Source: Arthrobacter sp. FB24
Lineage (GTDB): Bacteria > Actinomycetota > Actinomycetes > Actinomycetales > Micrococcaceae
Assembly (NCBI RefSeq): GCF_000196235.1
Contig: NC_008541.1
Span: 1,736,001-1,800,000 of the forward strand
Length of the DNA: 64,000 bases
Direction: 5' to 3'
The position numbers and the translations under genes are program-made. This document shows positions 28,641 to 38,107 of the stretch, piece by piece. The notes under the pieces were generated by a model. It did not search any database, was not told the DNA's origin, and worked only from the letters and a program-made list of their open reading frames with translations. Each line of letters opens with the position of its first letter. The first letter of the stretch is position 1.

Positions 28641-29360
28641 GTGCCCGGACCTCTGGCGGCGGCGGGCACGGCGGTGATCTCGGGGGCCGGCCGGGGCTTC
28701 GGCGCAGCGCTGGCCACCGTTCTGGCAGCTGAACAGTGGACGGTGTATGGCATCGTCCGTCCGGGATCCGCGCCAGCAACCGGGGCCAGCGGCCGCGTGA
28801 GGTACCTGGAATGGGATATCGCCCGTTCCTGCCCGGAGGACGTGTCCAGGGTCCTGGCAGATGCCTGCATCGACGTCGTGGTCAATAATGCGGCGGTTGG
28901 CAGCAGCCAGAAGACGCTGTCTTCAGTTGATTCAGGCTCCCTCGCGCAGCTCCTGGACAACAACGTCGCAGGCGCCGTCCGGGTGACCCAGGCGTCCCTC
29001 GCCGGACTGCTCCGGCCGGGTCCGGGCAGTCGCAGGCCACTGGTGGTCAACGTGTCATCCAGGTTGGGTTCGGCAGCACTGCAGGGGGAGGGCGCGTTTG
29101 CCGGTTTCGGGACGAGTTATGGCTACCGCCTCAGCAAAGCTGCCCTCAACATGCTGACCCTGAGCCTTCACGAAGAGTTTGGCGCGGAACTCGACGCATG
29201 GTCCGTGCATCCCGGCGCACTGAAGACGGGAATGGGACGGGCCGGCGCGTCGAAGGAGCCCGCGACGGCGGCCAGGGAGCTCCTGCACGAGTTCACCGAA
29301 CGCCGCGGCGGCAGTCCCCGGTTCTTCGAACTGGGATCGTCCGCGTCCCTGCCCTGGTAG
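28641..29360 (+). CDS. Short-chain dehydrogenase/reductase
   Basis: Rossmann-fold SDR of 239 aa; substrate unknown. The cofactor motif is SGAGRGFG (variant of TGxxxGxG), NNAAVG marks the NNAG position, a VNVSS segment supplies the catalytic Ser and YRLSK the Tyr/Lys pair. GTG 28641 abuts the dnaE TAG with no gap, so it is probably cotranscribed with and translationally coupled to dnaE. Its stop is 4 bp from the convergent flavin reductase. Confidence 0.85.
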   Translation: MPGPLAAAGTAVISGAGRGFGAALATVLAAEQWTVYGIVRPGSAPATGASGRVRYLEWDIARSCPEDVSRVLADACIDVVVNNAAVGSSQKTLSSVDSGSLAQLLDNNVAGAVRVTQASLAGLLRPGPGSRRPLVVNVSSRLGSAALQGEGAFAGFGTSYGYRLSKAALNMLTLSLHEEFGAELDAWSVHPGALKTGMGRAGASKEPATAARELLHEFTERRGGSPRFFELGSSASLPW

Positions 29361-29364
29361 GGTC

Positions 29365-29865
29365 CTAGATTTCGTAGTCGAGAGGCACGGGCTGGCTGTA
29401 GGCGCCCGAATGATAGAGCAGCGGCGTTCCGTCTTCGCCGACCTGTCCTTCCACGACTTCCACCACAACAACCGCATTGTTCTCGAAGGACAGGCGCATC
29501 TGGATTTTGCCGATCAGCCAGCCGGCCACGTCCTTGAGGATGGGCACTTCGTACGGTCCGAGCTCCCAGTGGTCGCCCTCAAACCTGTTCTTGGTCCGGG
29601 CGAACCGGTCTGCCAGTTCCTGGTTGTCGAGTCCGAGCATATGGACGCCGATGTGGGTCGTGTTGGCGATAGCCGGCCATGAACTGGAGCTGCGGGCCAT
29701 GTTGAAGGTGAAGCGCGGGGGTTGGGCGGACAAGGACGCAACAGAGGTGGCGGTAAATCCGTACGGGGTGCCGTTGTAGTTCACGGTGATAATTGCCACG
29801 CCGGCCGCATGCCGGCGGAACATCTCCTTGAACGTGCCTTCGAAGGCTGCGTTGTCTGAGGTCAC
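29365..29865 (-). CDS. Flavin reductase family protein (FMN-binding)
   Basis: Flavin reductase-like FMN-binding split-barrel protein of 166 aa, likely a NAD(P)H:FMN reductase that supplies reduced flavin to a partner oxygenase; no partner is adjacent. Family features are FRRHAAGVAIITVNYNG, GFTATSVASLSAQPP (FMN phosphate region), and HMLGLDNQELADRFA. GTG start at 29865, with AGGGAG about 11 nt upstream. Confidence 0.88.
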   Translation of the reverse strand: MTSDNAAFEGTFKEMFRRHAAGVAIITVNYNGTPYGFTATSVASLSAQPPRFTFNMARSSSSWPAIANTTHIGVHMLGLDNQELADRFARTKNRFEGDHWELGPYEVPILKDVAGWLIGKIQMRLSFENNAVVVVEVVEGQVGEDGTPLLYHSGAYSQPVPLDYEI

Positions 29866-29991
29866 TGTGATCTAACTCCCTGCTGAAAAATATCGTGGTT
29901 GGGTCCTGCTTGCCCAGCGTAGGGGGCGCCCGATGCTGTGGATGACTTGGTTACCTGCCGCGTCATTTGTTTAACGGCGGTGAACGTTTGT

Positions 29992-29997
29992 TAATCT
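29992..29997 (+). promoter_or_regulatory. -10-like TAATCT before the 190-aa membrane protein gene
   Basis: TAATCT ends 7 nt before the ATG at 30005; no Shine-Dalgarno is present. Two TTTGTTTAA/GTTTGTTAA-like repeats lie just upstream. Confidence 0.4.
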
Positions 29998-30004
29998 TTG
30001 TTTC

Positions 30005-30577
30005 ATGACACAGCCATCAGGCACCGGCCCGGTTCCGCAGAATCCGAAGTTTTCCGGGGACGCTGGCAACCCGCCCGCCTATGGTGAACTTTACCGTGGT
30101 GACCCACCTTCGTGGCGTGTGCCGGCGGTCACAGCCGCTGCAGGGATACCGGTAGGACTCGTGTGGTGGCTGCTGGCGCCCGGCGGGCTGAACCTTTTGT
30201 CCGGCGATCCTTCCCTGGCCTCCGGTACGAATGTTGAAGGCTGGCTTCCCCGGGACCTCGTGCTGGCGGGCCTGTTCCTGCTGGCGGGTTGCGTGACCGG
30301 ATTCCTCCTGAACGGAAAACGCACCGGAGCCCCCGCGCCCGGGACGGTCCTCCTCGCCGTAGTGGGAGGGGCGCTCGGCGCACTTATCGCCTGGCAAACC
30401 GGGGTGCTGGCGGGGCAATGGTGGGGCCCGGCCGAAGACACTGCCCGGAACGCCAGCATCGCGTTCTCGCTCCGCGCCTTGGCCGTTCTGGCCATCTGGC
30501 CCGCGGCGGTGGCAATAGCGGTCTTCGTGGCAAACCTGCTCAGCCTCCTGGGTAGCCCGCCGGCGCAGGACACGTAG
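30005..30577 (+). CDS. Actinobacterial membrane protein of unknown function
   Basis: A 190-aa integral membrane protein; I recognise no catalytic motif. It resembles DUF2567-type actinobacterial proteins in size and layout, but that is a weak assignment. A Pro/Gly-rich N-terminus of about 38 residues precedes four hydrophobic helices (about 39-58, 80-99, 112-132, 150-180). It starts at ATG 30005 without a Shine-Dalgarno, 7 nt after TAATCT. It lies between a divergent flavin reductase and hisD. Confidence 0.75.
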   Translation: MTQPSGTGPVPQNPKFSGDAGNPPAYGELYRGDPPSWRVPAVTAAAGIPVGLVWWLLAPGGLNLLSGDPSLASGTNVEGWLPRDLVLAGLFLLAGCVTGFLLNGKRTGAPAPGTVLLAVVGGALGALIAWQTGVLAGQWWGPAEDTARNASIAFSLRALAVLAIWPAAVAIAVFVANLLSLLGSPPAQDT

Positions 30578-30648
30578 GCTTACGGTCCCCAGGCGGCCGT
30601 CCTTTCCTGAGCCAACTTAACAGGGAACGAAGGTCCTCCGACGGCACG

Positions 30649-30654
30649 TAAAAT
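30649..30654 (+). promoter_or_regulatory. -10-like TAAAAT for hisD, probably leaderless
   Basis: TAAAAT ends exactly 6 nt before the hisD GTG; no Shine-Dalgarno is present. Confidence 0.5.
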
Positions 30655-30660
30655 GGGCGG

Positions 30661-32037
30661 GTGACCATTTCTCCGGACAGCCCCGTACAGACCACAGCCC
30701 CGGCCATCAACTACCGCACCATTGACCTGCGCGGTCAGCGGCTCTCGCTCGCCGGACTCCGGGCGGCTGTCCCGCGTGCCCGGCACCAGACCATGGCGGA
30801 CGCCGAGCAGAAGGTCACCGACATCATTACCGCGGTCCGGTCCCGGGGCTTCGCCGCCCTGAGTGAGTTCGCAAGAACGTTCGACGGCGTCGAGCAGGCA
30901 CACCCGCGTGTGCCGGGCGCCGCGCTGCGCGCGGCGCTGGAGGAGCTGGACCCGGCAGTGCGGGCGGCCCTCGAAGAATCGATCAGCAGGGCGCGCAAGT
31001 TCGCAGACAGCCAGCGGCCGGCAAACGTCGACGTCGAACTGGGCGAGGGCGCCGTCGTTAGCCAGAACTGGGTGCCGGTTGGTCGCGTGGGGCTGTATGT
31101 GCCCGGCGGACTGGCTGTCTACCCGTCGTCGGTCATCATGAACGTCGTCCCGGCGCTGGCGGCCGGCGTTGCCTCCATTGCCCTGGCTTCTCCTCCCCAG
31201 AAAAACTTCGGGGGGCTCCCGCACCCCACCATCCTTGCCGCGGCGGCGCTGCTTGGCATTGATGAGGTTTACGCCATCGGGGGCGCACAGGCCATCGCGG
31301 CCTTTGCCTACGGTGTTCCCGCTGACGACGCGGAGGCAGCCCTGGATCCGGTGGACGTAGTGACCGGGCCGGGCAACATCTTTGTTGCCACGGCCAAACG
31401 GCTGGTCAAAGGTGTTGTCGGCATCGATTCCGAGGCCGGCACCACGGAAATCGCCATCCTTGCGGACAGGACCGCCCGCCCGTCGCTGGTGGCGGCCGAC
31501 CTCATCAGCCAGGCCGAACACGATCCGAAGGCCGCCTCGGTCCTCATCACCGACTCAGAGGATCTTGCCGGGGCCGTCCGCGCCGAGCTCGCCGTGCAGG
31601 CTGCGTTGACCAAGCATTCCGAACGTGTACGGGAAGCCTTGTCCGGCCCGCAGTCCGGCGTGGTGCTCGTGGACGACCTTGAGCAGGGAATCGCGGCCTG
31701 TGATGCCTACGCCGCGGAGCACCTTGAAATCATGACGGCGGATGCCCCGGCTGTGGCTGCCCGTATCCGCAACGCTGGAGCGATCTTCGTGGGGGACTAC
31801 AGCCCCGTCAGCCTGGGGGACTACTGTGCAGGGTCCAACCACGTGCTGCCGACGAGCGGCACGGCTGCTTTCTCTTCCGGCCTTAATGTCACCACGTTCC
31901 TTCGTGCCATCCAGGTGGTCAACTACAGCAAGCCGGCCCTCCAGAAGGTCAGCGGGCACATCGTCAGCCTCGCGGGCGCAGAGGACCTGCCGGCCCACGG
32001 CGAGGCCGTGACGGCGAGGTTCGCCGGAACGGAATAA
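30661..32037 (+). CDS. hisD: Histidinol dehydrogenase
   Basis: NAD- and zinc-dependent enzyme for the last two steps of histidine biosynthesis (L-histidinol to L-histidine). It has 458 aa. Family signatures include [14 protein letters not shown], the zinc/catalytic segments [11 protein letters not shown] and [15 protein letters not shown], and [10 protein letters not shown]. It stands alone here rather than with hisC/hisB. Starts at GTG 30661 right after a TAAAAT hexamer. Confidence 0.95.
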   Translation: MTISPDSPVQTTAPAINYRTIDLRGQRLSLAGLRAAVPRARHQTMADAEQKVTDIITAVRSRGFAALSEFARTFDGVEQAHPRVPGAALRAALEELDPAVRAALEESISRARKFADSQRPANVDVELGEGAVVSQNWVPVGRVGLYVPGGLAVYPSSVIMNVVPALAAGVASIALASPPQKNFGGLPHPTILAAAALLGIDEVYAIGGAQAIAAFAYGVPADDAEAALDPVDVVTGPGNIFVATAKRLVKGVVGIDSEAGTTEIAILADRTARPSLVAADLISQAEHDPKAASVLITDSEDLAGAVRAELAVQAALTKHSERVREALSGPQSGVVLVDDLEQGIAACDAYAAEHLEIMTADAPAVAARIRNAGAIFVGDYSPVSLGDYCAGSNHVLPTSGTAAFSSGLNVTTFLRAIQVVNYSKPALQKVSGHIVSLAGAEDLPAHGEAVTARFAGTE

Positions 32038-32039
32038 CC

Positions 32040-32091
32040 ACTACATGTAGTAATTACAGGCTTGTTATTCAGCTACATGTAGTCGTAAACT
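32040..32091 (+). promoter_or_regulatory. Tandem NrdR boxes overlapping a promoter upstream of nrdR
   Basis: Two palindromes, ACTACATGTAGT (32040-32051) and CTACATGTAG (32073-32082), are centred 32 bp apart, about three helical turns, the arrangement expected for NrdR. TTGTTA (32062-32067) and TAAACT (32086-32091) with 18-bp spacing form a candidate promoter with the second box inside the spacer. Binding would block RNA polymerase, implying autoregulation. Confidence 0.8.
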
Positions 32092-32173
32092 GGGATCGGG
32101 CGAATGTATTCCAGGATCGAAGTCCTGGGAATGACGTTCGGCCCGTTCAGCGCCGGCCAGGGAAGGAAGCAAC

Positions 32174-32671
32174 GTGTACTGTCCGTTTTGCCGCAACCCT
32201 GATTCCCGCGTCGTGGACAGTCGCATGGCCGACGATGGTTCCGCCATCCGCCGCCGCCGGCAGTGTCCTGAATGCGGCCGCCGCTTCACCACCGTGGAGA
32301 CCACCAGCCTCACGGTGATCAAGCGTTCCGGTGTCGGCGAGCCATTCAGCCGAAGCAAGGTAATCAACGGCGTACGGAAAGCCTGCCAGGGCCGCCCCGT
32401 GACTGAAGACGATCTTGCCATGCTGGCGCAGGAAGTCGAGGAAACGATCCGCGCGTCCGGCGCTGCGGAAATTGAGGCCCACGAGGTGGGCCTGGCCATC
32501 CTCAGCCCGCTCCAGAAACTGGACGAAGTCGCTTATCTTCGGTTCGCGAGCGTGTACCAGGCATTCGAATCCCTGGAAGATTTTGAGACAGCTATTTCCA
32601 TCCTCCGCCATGAAGCGGAAGTCGAAGCCAAGGCCGCCAAGGGCAAGAGCTCCGAGAAGAGCCCACTCTAG
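32174..32671 (+). CDS. nrdR: Transcriptional repressor NrdR
   Basis: ATP/dATP-sensing repressor of ribonucleotide reductase genes. It has 165 aa: an N-terminal zinc ribbon with C3, C6, C31 and C34 (MYCPFC, CPEC) and an ATP-cone domain (about 46-136, [16 protein letters not shown] onward). GTG 32174 with AAGGAAG upstream gives the conserved N-terminus. Its targets nrdAB/EF/J are not in the window, but two NrdR-type boxes precede this gene. Confidence 0.96.
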   Translation: MYCPFCRNPDSRVVDSRMADDGSAIRRRRQCPECGRRFTTVETTSLTVIKRSGVGEPFSRSKVINGVRKACQGRPVTEDDLAMLAQEVEETIRASGAAEIEAHEVGLAILSPLQKLDEVAYLRFASVYQAFESLEDFETAISILRHEAEVEAKAAKGKSSEKSPL

Positions 32672-32674
32672 ACT

Positions 32675-32714
32675 CCGGTGGTGGCAGCGGAGGGGAAGCC
32701 GAAGCCACCACCGG
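32675..32714. terminator. Hairpin between convergent nrdR and SDR genes
   Basis: 11-bp perfect stem CCGGTGGTGGC/GCCACCACCGG with an 18-nt loop, just after the nrdR stop. No U-tract follows. Confidence 0.5.
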
Positions 32715-32739
32715 CACCAAACCCCGGGGACGATTGCGG

Positions 32740-33498
32740 TCAGCGGCCTCCGGCCACTGGGACTACGGCTCCGGTAATGTAGCCGGCGTCACGGGACAGC
32801 AGCCACAGCACCGCAGCCGCAACCTCGTCAGGTTCGGCGCCCCGGCCCATGGGGATGGTCGGATTCAGGCGCTCCACCCGGTCGGGCATTCCCGCTGCTG
32901 CGTGCAGGCCGGTGTTGGTGCTCCCGGGGGCGACGCAGTTGACCCGGATTCCCTGCGCAGCGACTTCCGAGGCAAGCCCCACCGTGAGTACATCAACAGC
33001 ACCCTTCGACGCTGCGTAATGCGCCCAGGTGCCCGGCGACCCGGCCTTCGTCGCGGTGGAAGAAATGTTGACGATGGATCCGCCGGGTCCGCCAGTGGCT
33101 GTGCTGAGCCGCCGCACCGCTTCCTGGCAGACATAGATCAGCCCTGACACGTTGACGTCCATGACTCGTCGGACAGTTGCCGGAGGAACGTCCGAGAGGT
33201 TGCCGATCAGGTTGCCCGTAATCCCCGCATTGTTGATCACAGCCGTGACGGCGCCCAAAGTAGCCGCCTGGTCGAACATTGATCCAACCGCTTCCGGATC
33301 GCTGACGTCTGCCTGGTGCGCCAGCGCCGTGCCGCCGTCATCCCGAATTTCCTGCACTATGGATGCAGCTCCGGCGGAGTCCGCGGAATAGTTGACCAGG
33401 ACGGCGTAACCGGCCCGTGCCGCGCGGAGGGCGATGGCGGCGCCGATTCCACGGCTGGCCCCGGTGACCAGGGCAACGCCCCCCGCTGAGGCAGTCAT
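32740..33498 (-). CDS. Short-chain dehydrogenase/reductase (classical SDR)
   Basis: Classical SDR oxidoreductase of 252 aa, NADP-type by its Rossmann start; substrate unknown (FabG- or glucose-1-dehydrogenase-like). Motifs: TGASRGIGAA, NNAGITG, VNISSTATKAGSPG (catalytic Ser) and YAASKGA (Tyr, Lys). It follows ppgK by 16 bp on the same strand, so they are probably cotranscribed. It is convergent with nrdR. Confidence 0.88.
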   Translation of the reverse strand: MTASAGGVALVTGASRGIGAAIALRAARAGYAVLVNYSADSAGAASIVQEIRDDGGTALAHQADVSDPEAVGSMFDQAATLGAVTAVINNAGITGNLIGNLSDVPPATVRRVMDVNVSGLIYVCQEAVRRLSTATGGPGGSIVNISSTATKAGSPGTWAHYAASKGAVDVLTVGLASEVAAQGIRVNCVAPGSTNTGLHAAAGMPDRVERLNPTIPMGRGAEPDEVAAAVLWLLSRDAGYITGAVVPVAGGR

Positions 33499-33514
33499 GG
33501 AACCGGCAGCCCGC

Positions 33515-34318
33515 CTACTTGGCCAGTTTGTGCGTCAGTGCAACTTCGATGGCGGCGCCCACAATGCCGGCGTCGTTCTTGAGCTCGGCCGGGACGATCT
33601 TCGTGCGCAGCTTCATGTGCGGCAGGTACTCGTCGGCCCGCTTGGAGATGCCGCCGCCGACGATGAACAGTTCGGGGGAGAACAGGAATTCAACATGCGA
33701 GAAGTAGCGCTGGAGCAGCACGCTGTACTCGGTCCAGCTTAGGCCGTCGCGTTCACGTGCCACGGCGGAGGCCTTGCTCTCGGCGTCAAAACCGTCGATC
33801 TCGAGGTGTCCGAGTTCGGCGTTCGGGACCAGCTTGCCGTTGAAGATGAAGGCCGAGCCAATGCCCGTCCCAAGGGTAATCACGAGGACGGTCCCGGAGA
33901 CACCCGCTCCCGCTCCGTAGCGGGCTTCGGCGAGACCCGCGGCGTCGGCGTCGTTGATGACCTCCACCGGGCGGCCCAGGCGCTTGGTCAGCAGCGTGTC
34001 AATATCCGTGTTGAGCCAGGACTTATCGACGTTGGCTGCGGAATGAACCACACCGTGCTGGATGATGCCGGGGAACGTTACGCCGATCGGCGAATCGGGG
34101 GACGGCGCGTCCGGCCGGGCGTCGAGCTCAGCGACCACCGCTGCGACCGTTTCGGCAACCGACTCCGGCGTCGCGGGCTGCGGCGTCGGAACGCGGAAGC
34201 GGTCGCCCACGAGTTTGCCCTTTTTGAGGTCGACAATGCCGCCCTTGATTCCGGTTCCGCCGATGTCGATTCCGATCAGCGGGGCGTTCTTGGTTGACTT
34301 GTCGTCCTTCTTGGCCAA
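33515..34318 (-). CDS. ppgK: Polyphosphate glucokinase (ROK family)
   Basis: Phosphorylates glucose to glucose-6-phosphate using inorganic polyphosphate (and usually ATP), a typically actinobacterial enzyme. It has 267 aa. Phosphate-binding IGIDIGGTGIKGG is at 15-27, NDADAAGLAEA contains the catalytic Asp, and PNAELGHLEIDG with GTGIGSAF matches PPGK. The start appears to be TTG 34318; no in-frame ATG or GTG lies close by. It is downstream of map on the same strand. Confidence 0.93.
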   Translation of the reverse strand: MAKKDDKSTKNAPLIGIDIGGTGIKGGIVDLKKGKLVGDRFRVPTPQPATPESVAETVAAVVAELDARPDAPSPDSPIGVTFPGIIQHGVVHSAANVDKSWLNTDIDTLLTKRLGRPVEVINDADAAGLAEARYGAGAGVSGTVLVITLGTGIGSAFIFNGKLVPNAELGHLEIDGFDAESKASAVARERDGLSWTEYSVLLQRYFSHVEFLFSPELFIVGGGISKRADEYLPHMKLRTKIVPAELKNDAGIVGAAIEVALTHKLAK

Positions 34319-34391
34319 TGTGATTCCGTTCGTGGCTGTGGGCGGGCAAAGGGTTGTGGGCTAAGGTTCCGGCACATGCCGGGAGGGGTGA

Positions 34392-35270
34392 TCAGGGCAG
34401 GGTAAGGATTTCTGCGCCGGACTCGGTAACGAGCAGGGTGTGCTCGAATTGGGCAGTGCGCTTGCGGTCACGCGTCACCACGGTCCAGTCATCAGCCCAC
34501 ATGTCCCACTCAACCGTACCGAGGGTCAACATCGGTTCAATGGTGAACACCATGCCCGTTTCCATGACCGTGTTGTAGGCGGGAGCGGCATCATAATGCG
34601 GAATGATCAAGCCGGTGTGGAAAGCCTCGCCAACACCGTGGCCGGTGAAATCCCGGACCACGCCGTAGCCGAAGCGCTTGGCGTAGGACTGGATGGCGCG
34701 GCCGATCACGTTGATTTCACGTCCGGGGGCCACGGCCTTGATGGCACGGTTCAGGGATTCCCTGGTGCGCTCCACGAGGAGCCGCGACTCTTCATCGACG
34801 TCACCCACCAGGAACGTGAAGTTTGTGTCGCCGTGCACACCCCCGATGAAGGCGGTGATGTCGATGTTCAGGATGTCGCCGTCCTGGACCACCGTGCTGT
34901 CCGGTATTCCATGGCAGATCACTTCGTTCAGCGAGGAGCACAGGGATTTCGGGAAGCCCCGGTAACCCAAGGTCGACGGGTACGCCTGGTGGTCGAGCAG
35001 GAACTCGTGCCCGATCCTGTCCAGCTGGTCCGTTGTAACGCCGGGCTCGATGTGCCTGCCGACCTCAACGATTGCCTGGGCCGCGATCCTGCTGGCGATC
35101 CTGATCTTCTCGATGGTCTCGGCGGATTTCACCTCCGAGCCGGTGAACTTCTCCGGACCCGGCTTGCCCACATACTCGGGGCGGGGAATTGACGCCGGGA
35201 CAGGCAGCTGCGGGCTGACGGTTCCGGGGACCAGGGTGCCGGTGGGTGCAGTCGAGGCAAGAGAAGGCAT
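34392..35270 (-). CDS. map: Methionine aminopeptidase type I
   Basis: Removes N-terminal Met from nascent proteins; dinuclear metal enzyme. It has 292 aa with an N-terminal Pro-rich extension of about 40 residues, as in actinobacterial MapB. Metal and catalytic residues are present in VICHGIP (His), [14 protein letters not shown] (two Asp), GHGVGEAFH (His), FTIEPM (Glu) and QFEHTLLV (Glu). ATG 35270 is chosen over 35303 because a good promoter (GTTACA-17-TTATAT) ends 9 nt before it, making 35303 fall outside the transcript. Confidence 0.95.
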   Translation of the reverse strand: MPSLASTAPTGTLVPGTVSPQLPVPASIPRPEYVGKPGPEKFTGSEVKSAETIEKIRIASRIAAQAIVEVGRHIEPGVTTDQLDRIGHEFLLDHQAYPSTLGYRGFPKSLCSSLNEVICHGIPDSTVVQDGDILNIDITAFIGGVHGDTNFTFLVGDVDEESRLLVERTRESLNRAIKAVAPGREINVIGRAIQSYAKRFGYGVVRDFTGHGVGEAFHTGLIIPHYDAAPAYNTVMETGMVFTIEPMLTLGTVEWDMWADDWTVVTRDRKRTAQFEHTLLVTESGAEILTLP

Positions 35271-35279
35271 AGATTGATC

Positions 35280-35308
35280 ATATAAGCAGGCACAGAAGCC
35301 CATGTAAC
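35280..35308 (-). promoter_or_regulatory. Promoter of map giving a leaderless or near-leaderless mRNA
   Basis: On the minus strand, GTTACA (35308-35303) and TTATAT (35285-35280) are exactly 17 bp apart. Nine bases separate the -10 from the map ATG and no Shine-Dalgarno is seen, so transcription should start at or within a few bases of the start codon. Confidence 0.6.
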
Positions 35309-35395
35309 GGACAGCCGGATCGGAACCCGATGGCGGCCTACGTTACGCGGATCACTTTCAGCGGGCGCGGAGCCTGCACGATGCGAGGAGCAGCG

Positions 35396-35560
35396 ATGAC
35401 CGAGTACTGGTACAACGTCAAGACCCATGAGGTGGAAGAAGACGCCATGTCCGACTGGACGCAGCTGATCGGGCCATACAAGACGCGCGCCGAAGCCGAG
35501 CATGCACTGGAGAAGGTCAGGGCACGCAACGAGTCATGGGAAAAGGGCGACGAGGACTGA
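35396..35560 (+). CDS. Small SPOR-like domain protein
   Basis: A 54-aa protein starting MTEYWYNVKTHEVEE, with WTQLIGPYKTRAEAEHALEKVRARNE, resembling the half-repeat of SPOR-type folds; small proteins of this kind sit beside map in actinobacteria. It has no signal peptide, so it is probably cytoplasmic, and its function is unknown. ATG 35396 has GAGGAG 6 nt upstream; a longer in-frame start at 35330 lacks support. It is convergent with panB. Confidence 0.8.
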   Translation: MTEYWYNVKTHEVEEDAMSDWTQLIGPYKTRAEAEHALEKVRARNESWEKGDED

Positions 35561-35592
35561 GGCACCAGCCGGGCGGCCCGGCCGGAGTCCGG

Positions 35593-36498
35593 CTAGAACG
35601 AATGCTCGGGGCCGGGGAACTGGCCCGTCCGGACGTCGTCACCGTAGGCCTTGGCCGCGTTGCTCAGCGACGTTCGCAGGTCAGCATACTGTTTGACGAA
35701 TTTGGCCATTTTGCCGCCGCGTAGTCCCGCCATGTCCTGCCACACCAGGACCTGGCCGGTTGTGGTGTTACCCGCGCCGATGCCCACGGTGGGAACTGCA
35801 ATGGCGGCGTCAACGGCCGCAGCCGTGGCGGCCGGAACCATTTCCATCAGGACGCTGAAGGCGCCGGCCTCGGCGAGTGCGACCGCGTCATCGATCAGCC
35901 TCTGCGCATCATCGCCCCGGCCCTGGACCCGGTAGCCGCCCAGGGAATGCTCGCTCTGCGGGGTGAAGCCGATGTGCGCCATCACCGGAATGCCGGCCTG
36001 GACCATGGCCCGGACGGTGTCAGCGTAGAACTTGCCGCCTTCAATCTTCACGGCATGGGCGAGTCCTTCCTTCAGGAAGCGGACTCCGGTGGCCACGGCC
36101 TGCTCGGCTGAAACCTCATAGCTTCCGAACGGAAGGTCCGCGACCACAAGCGCCCGTTTGGCCGACCGCGCCACGGCCCGGCACAGCGGAAGGAGCTCGT
36201 CCACGGTGACGGGAAGGCTGGTTTCGTTACCGAAGACGTTGTTCGACGCGGAGTCGCCCACGAGGAGCACCTCGATGCCCGCTTCGTCGAAGATCTCTGC
36301 CGTGTACTGTTCGTAAGCTGTCAGCATGGCAAAGTGTTCACCTTTGTCTTTGGCCTGCTGCAGGTGGTGGGTCCGGATTCGTGCCACGGGCTTTTTGGCG
36401 GTGTCCGACGGCGTTGCGGGCGCATTGGCGGGCCCGTTGCCGTAGGGAGCAGGTACTTCAGCGGACATGCTGGAATCGGAACTGTTGCTTGTGGCCAT
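35593..36498 (-). CDS. panB: 3-methyl-2-oxobutanoate hydroxymethyltransferase
   Basis: First committed step of pantothenate/CoA synthesis: ketopantoate from alpha-ketoisovalerate and methylene-THF. It has 301 aa, with a Pro/Ala-rich N-terminal extension of about 35 residues before the TIM barrel. Signatures are MLTAYEQYTAEIFDEAG, LLVGDSASNNVFG (metal Asp), VKIEGG and VLMEMVPA (catalytic Glu). panC and panD are not adjacent. ATG 36498 sits 6 nt after TACGCT on the minus strand. Confidence 0.94.
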   Translation of the reverse strand: MATSNSSDSSMSAEVPAPYGNGPANAPATPSDTAKKPVARIRTHHLQQAKDKGEHFAMLTAYEQYTAEIFDEAGIEVLLVGDSASNNVFGNETSLPVTVDELLPLCRAVARSAKRALVVADLPFGSYEVSAEQAVATGVRFLKEGLAHAVKIEGGKFYADTVRAMVQAGIPVMAHIGFTPQSEHSLGGYRVQGRGDDAQRLIDDAVALAEAGAFSVLMEMVPAATAAAVDAAIAVPTVGIGAGNTTTGQVLVWQDMAGLRGGKMAKFVKQYADLRTSLSNAAKAYGDDVRTGQFPGPEHSF

Positions 36499-36504
36499 GG
36501 CTAG

Positions 36505-36510
36505 AGCGTA
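36505..36510 (-). promoter_or_regulatory. -10-like TACGCT before panB, probably leaderless
   Basis: TACGCT ends exactly 6 nt before the panB ATG on the minus strand, without a Shine-Dalgarno. Confidence 0.4.
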
Positions 36511-36757
36511 ATGCGGTACTGTGCGTCCTAGCTACCGGACGGTCCGCCCGTTCCGGTGAATCGCGTCACAAAGCAACGTCCCCCGAAAGCCGGTCGCATC
36601 CCCGAAGCCCGCCGCTGTGCGTGTTAAGGCTGTGTTACGCAGAGGTCCGGCACCAACATTCGGCGCGAATGCTTAGTAAAGTGAATCGTGAGCTGCCGCC
36701 GGCTCTATGGAATACGGACCCGGGGCATCAAAATGTTGATCCGGAGAAGAGGCCATA

Positions 36758-38098
36758 ATGGACCGCCAGCAAGAGTTTGTCCTGCGGACGATCGAAGAGC
36801 GAGATGTACGGTTCGTGCGTCTGTGGTTCACGGATGTCGTGGGTTCACTCAAGTCTGTTGCGCTTGCCCCCGCCGAAGTCGAGGGTGCCTTCGAAGAAGG
36901 CCTGGGCTTCGACGGTTCCGCGATCGAGGGCTTGGCCCGCGTGTTCGAATCGGACATGCTGGCGCAGCCGGACCCGTCCACCTTCCAGATCCTGCCGTGG
37001 CGTGGGGAAACCGAACAGACGTCGCGCATGTACTGCGACATTCTGACGCCCGACGGCGAACCCTCCGCGGCGGACCCCCGTAACGTCCTGAAGCGCACCC
37101 TCGCCAAAGCAGCCGACATGGGCTTCACCTGCTACACCCACCCCGAAATCGAGTTCTACCTGCTGAAGTCGCAGGAGCCGGGCCCGGATGGCTCGCCCGT
37201 CCCTGTCGACGAGGGCGGCTACTTCGACCACGTCCCCGGCGGCGTCGCACAGGATTTCCGCCGCACCGCCGTCACCATGCTCGAATCCGTAGGGATCTCC
37301 GTCGAATTCAGCCACCACGAAGCCGGTCCGGGCCAGAACGAGATCGATCTCCGTTACGCGGATGCCCTGCAGACCGCGGACAACATCATGACTTTCCGCA
37401 CCGTCATCAAGGAAGTGGCGCTGCAGCAGGGCACCTACGCCACGTTTATGCCCAAGCCGTTCACAGCCCACCCGGGCTCGGGCATGCACACCCACTTCTC
37501 GCTGTTCGAGGGCGATACGAACGCCTTCTACGAAGCCGGTGCCGAATTCCAGCTGTCCAAAACGGCCAAACAGTTCATCGCGGGCATCCTCAAGCACGCC
37601 CCCGAATTCACGGCCGTGACCAACCAGTTCGTGAACTCGTACAAGCGGCTGTGGGGCGGCGGCGAAGCGCCGAGTTACCTGAGCTGGGGCCACAACAACC
37701 GATCCGCGCTGGTGCGCGTCCCGCTGTACAAGCCGGGCAAGGGCCAGTCCGCGCGCATTGAATACCGCGGCATCGATTCCGCGGCCAACCCCTACCTCGC
37801 CTATGCGGTGCTGCTGGGAGCCGGGCTCAAGGGCATCGAAGAGGGCTATGAGATTCCTGCCGCCGCCGAGGACGATATCTGGTCACTGAGCTCGGCCGAG
37901 CGCCGCGCCATGGGACACGATCCGCTGCCCGCCAGCCTGCATGACGCGATCAGGGCCATGGAGGATTCCGAACTCATGCCGCAGATCCTCGGTGAGCAGG
38001 TCTTCGAGTACTTCCTGCGCAACAAGCGCGCCGAATGGCAGGACTACCGTCTCCAGGTGACGCCCTACGAGCTGCAGCGCAATCTCGGCATTTTGTAA
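36758..38098 (+). CDS. glnA2: Glutamine synthetase, GlnA2 type
   Basis: Type I-fold glutamine synthetase of 446 aa, the length typical of actinobacterial GlnA2. Active-site segments include GFDGSAIEGLARVFESDM, PEIEFYL, NEIDLRYADAL and MPKPF, with GSGMHTHFS, NRSALVRVP and RIEYRG. It lacks the DLYELP-type adenylylation tyrosine motif present in the GlnA1 of this window, so GlnE should not modify it. glnE follows 9 bp downstream. Its physiological role in such genomes is often minor compared with GlnA1; that is family knowledge. Confidence 0.93.
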   Translation: MDRQQEFVLRTIEERDVRFVRLWFTDVVGSLKSVALAPAEVEGAFEEGLGFDGSAIEGLARVFESDMLAQPDPSTFQILPWRGETEQTSRMYCDILTPDGEPSAADPRNVLKRTLAKAADMGFTCYTHPEIEFYLLKSQEPGPDGSPVPVDEGGYFDHVPGGVAQDFRRTAVTMLESVGISVEFSHHEAGPGQNEIDLRYADALQTADNIMTFRTVIKEVALQQGTYATFMPKPFTAHPGSGMHTHFSLFEGDTNAFYEAGAEFQLSKTAKQFIAGILKHAPEFTAVTNQFVNSYKRLWGGGEAPSYLSWGHNNRSALVRVPLYKPGKGQSARIEYRGIDSAANPYLAYAVLLGAGLKGIEEGYEIPAAAEDDIWSLSSAERRAMGHDPLPASLHDAIRAMEDSELMPQILGEQVFEYFLRNKRAEWQDYRLQVTPYELQRNLGIL

Positions 38099-38107
38099 GG
38101 GGCAACG

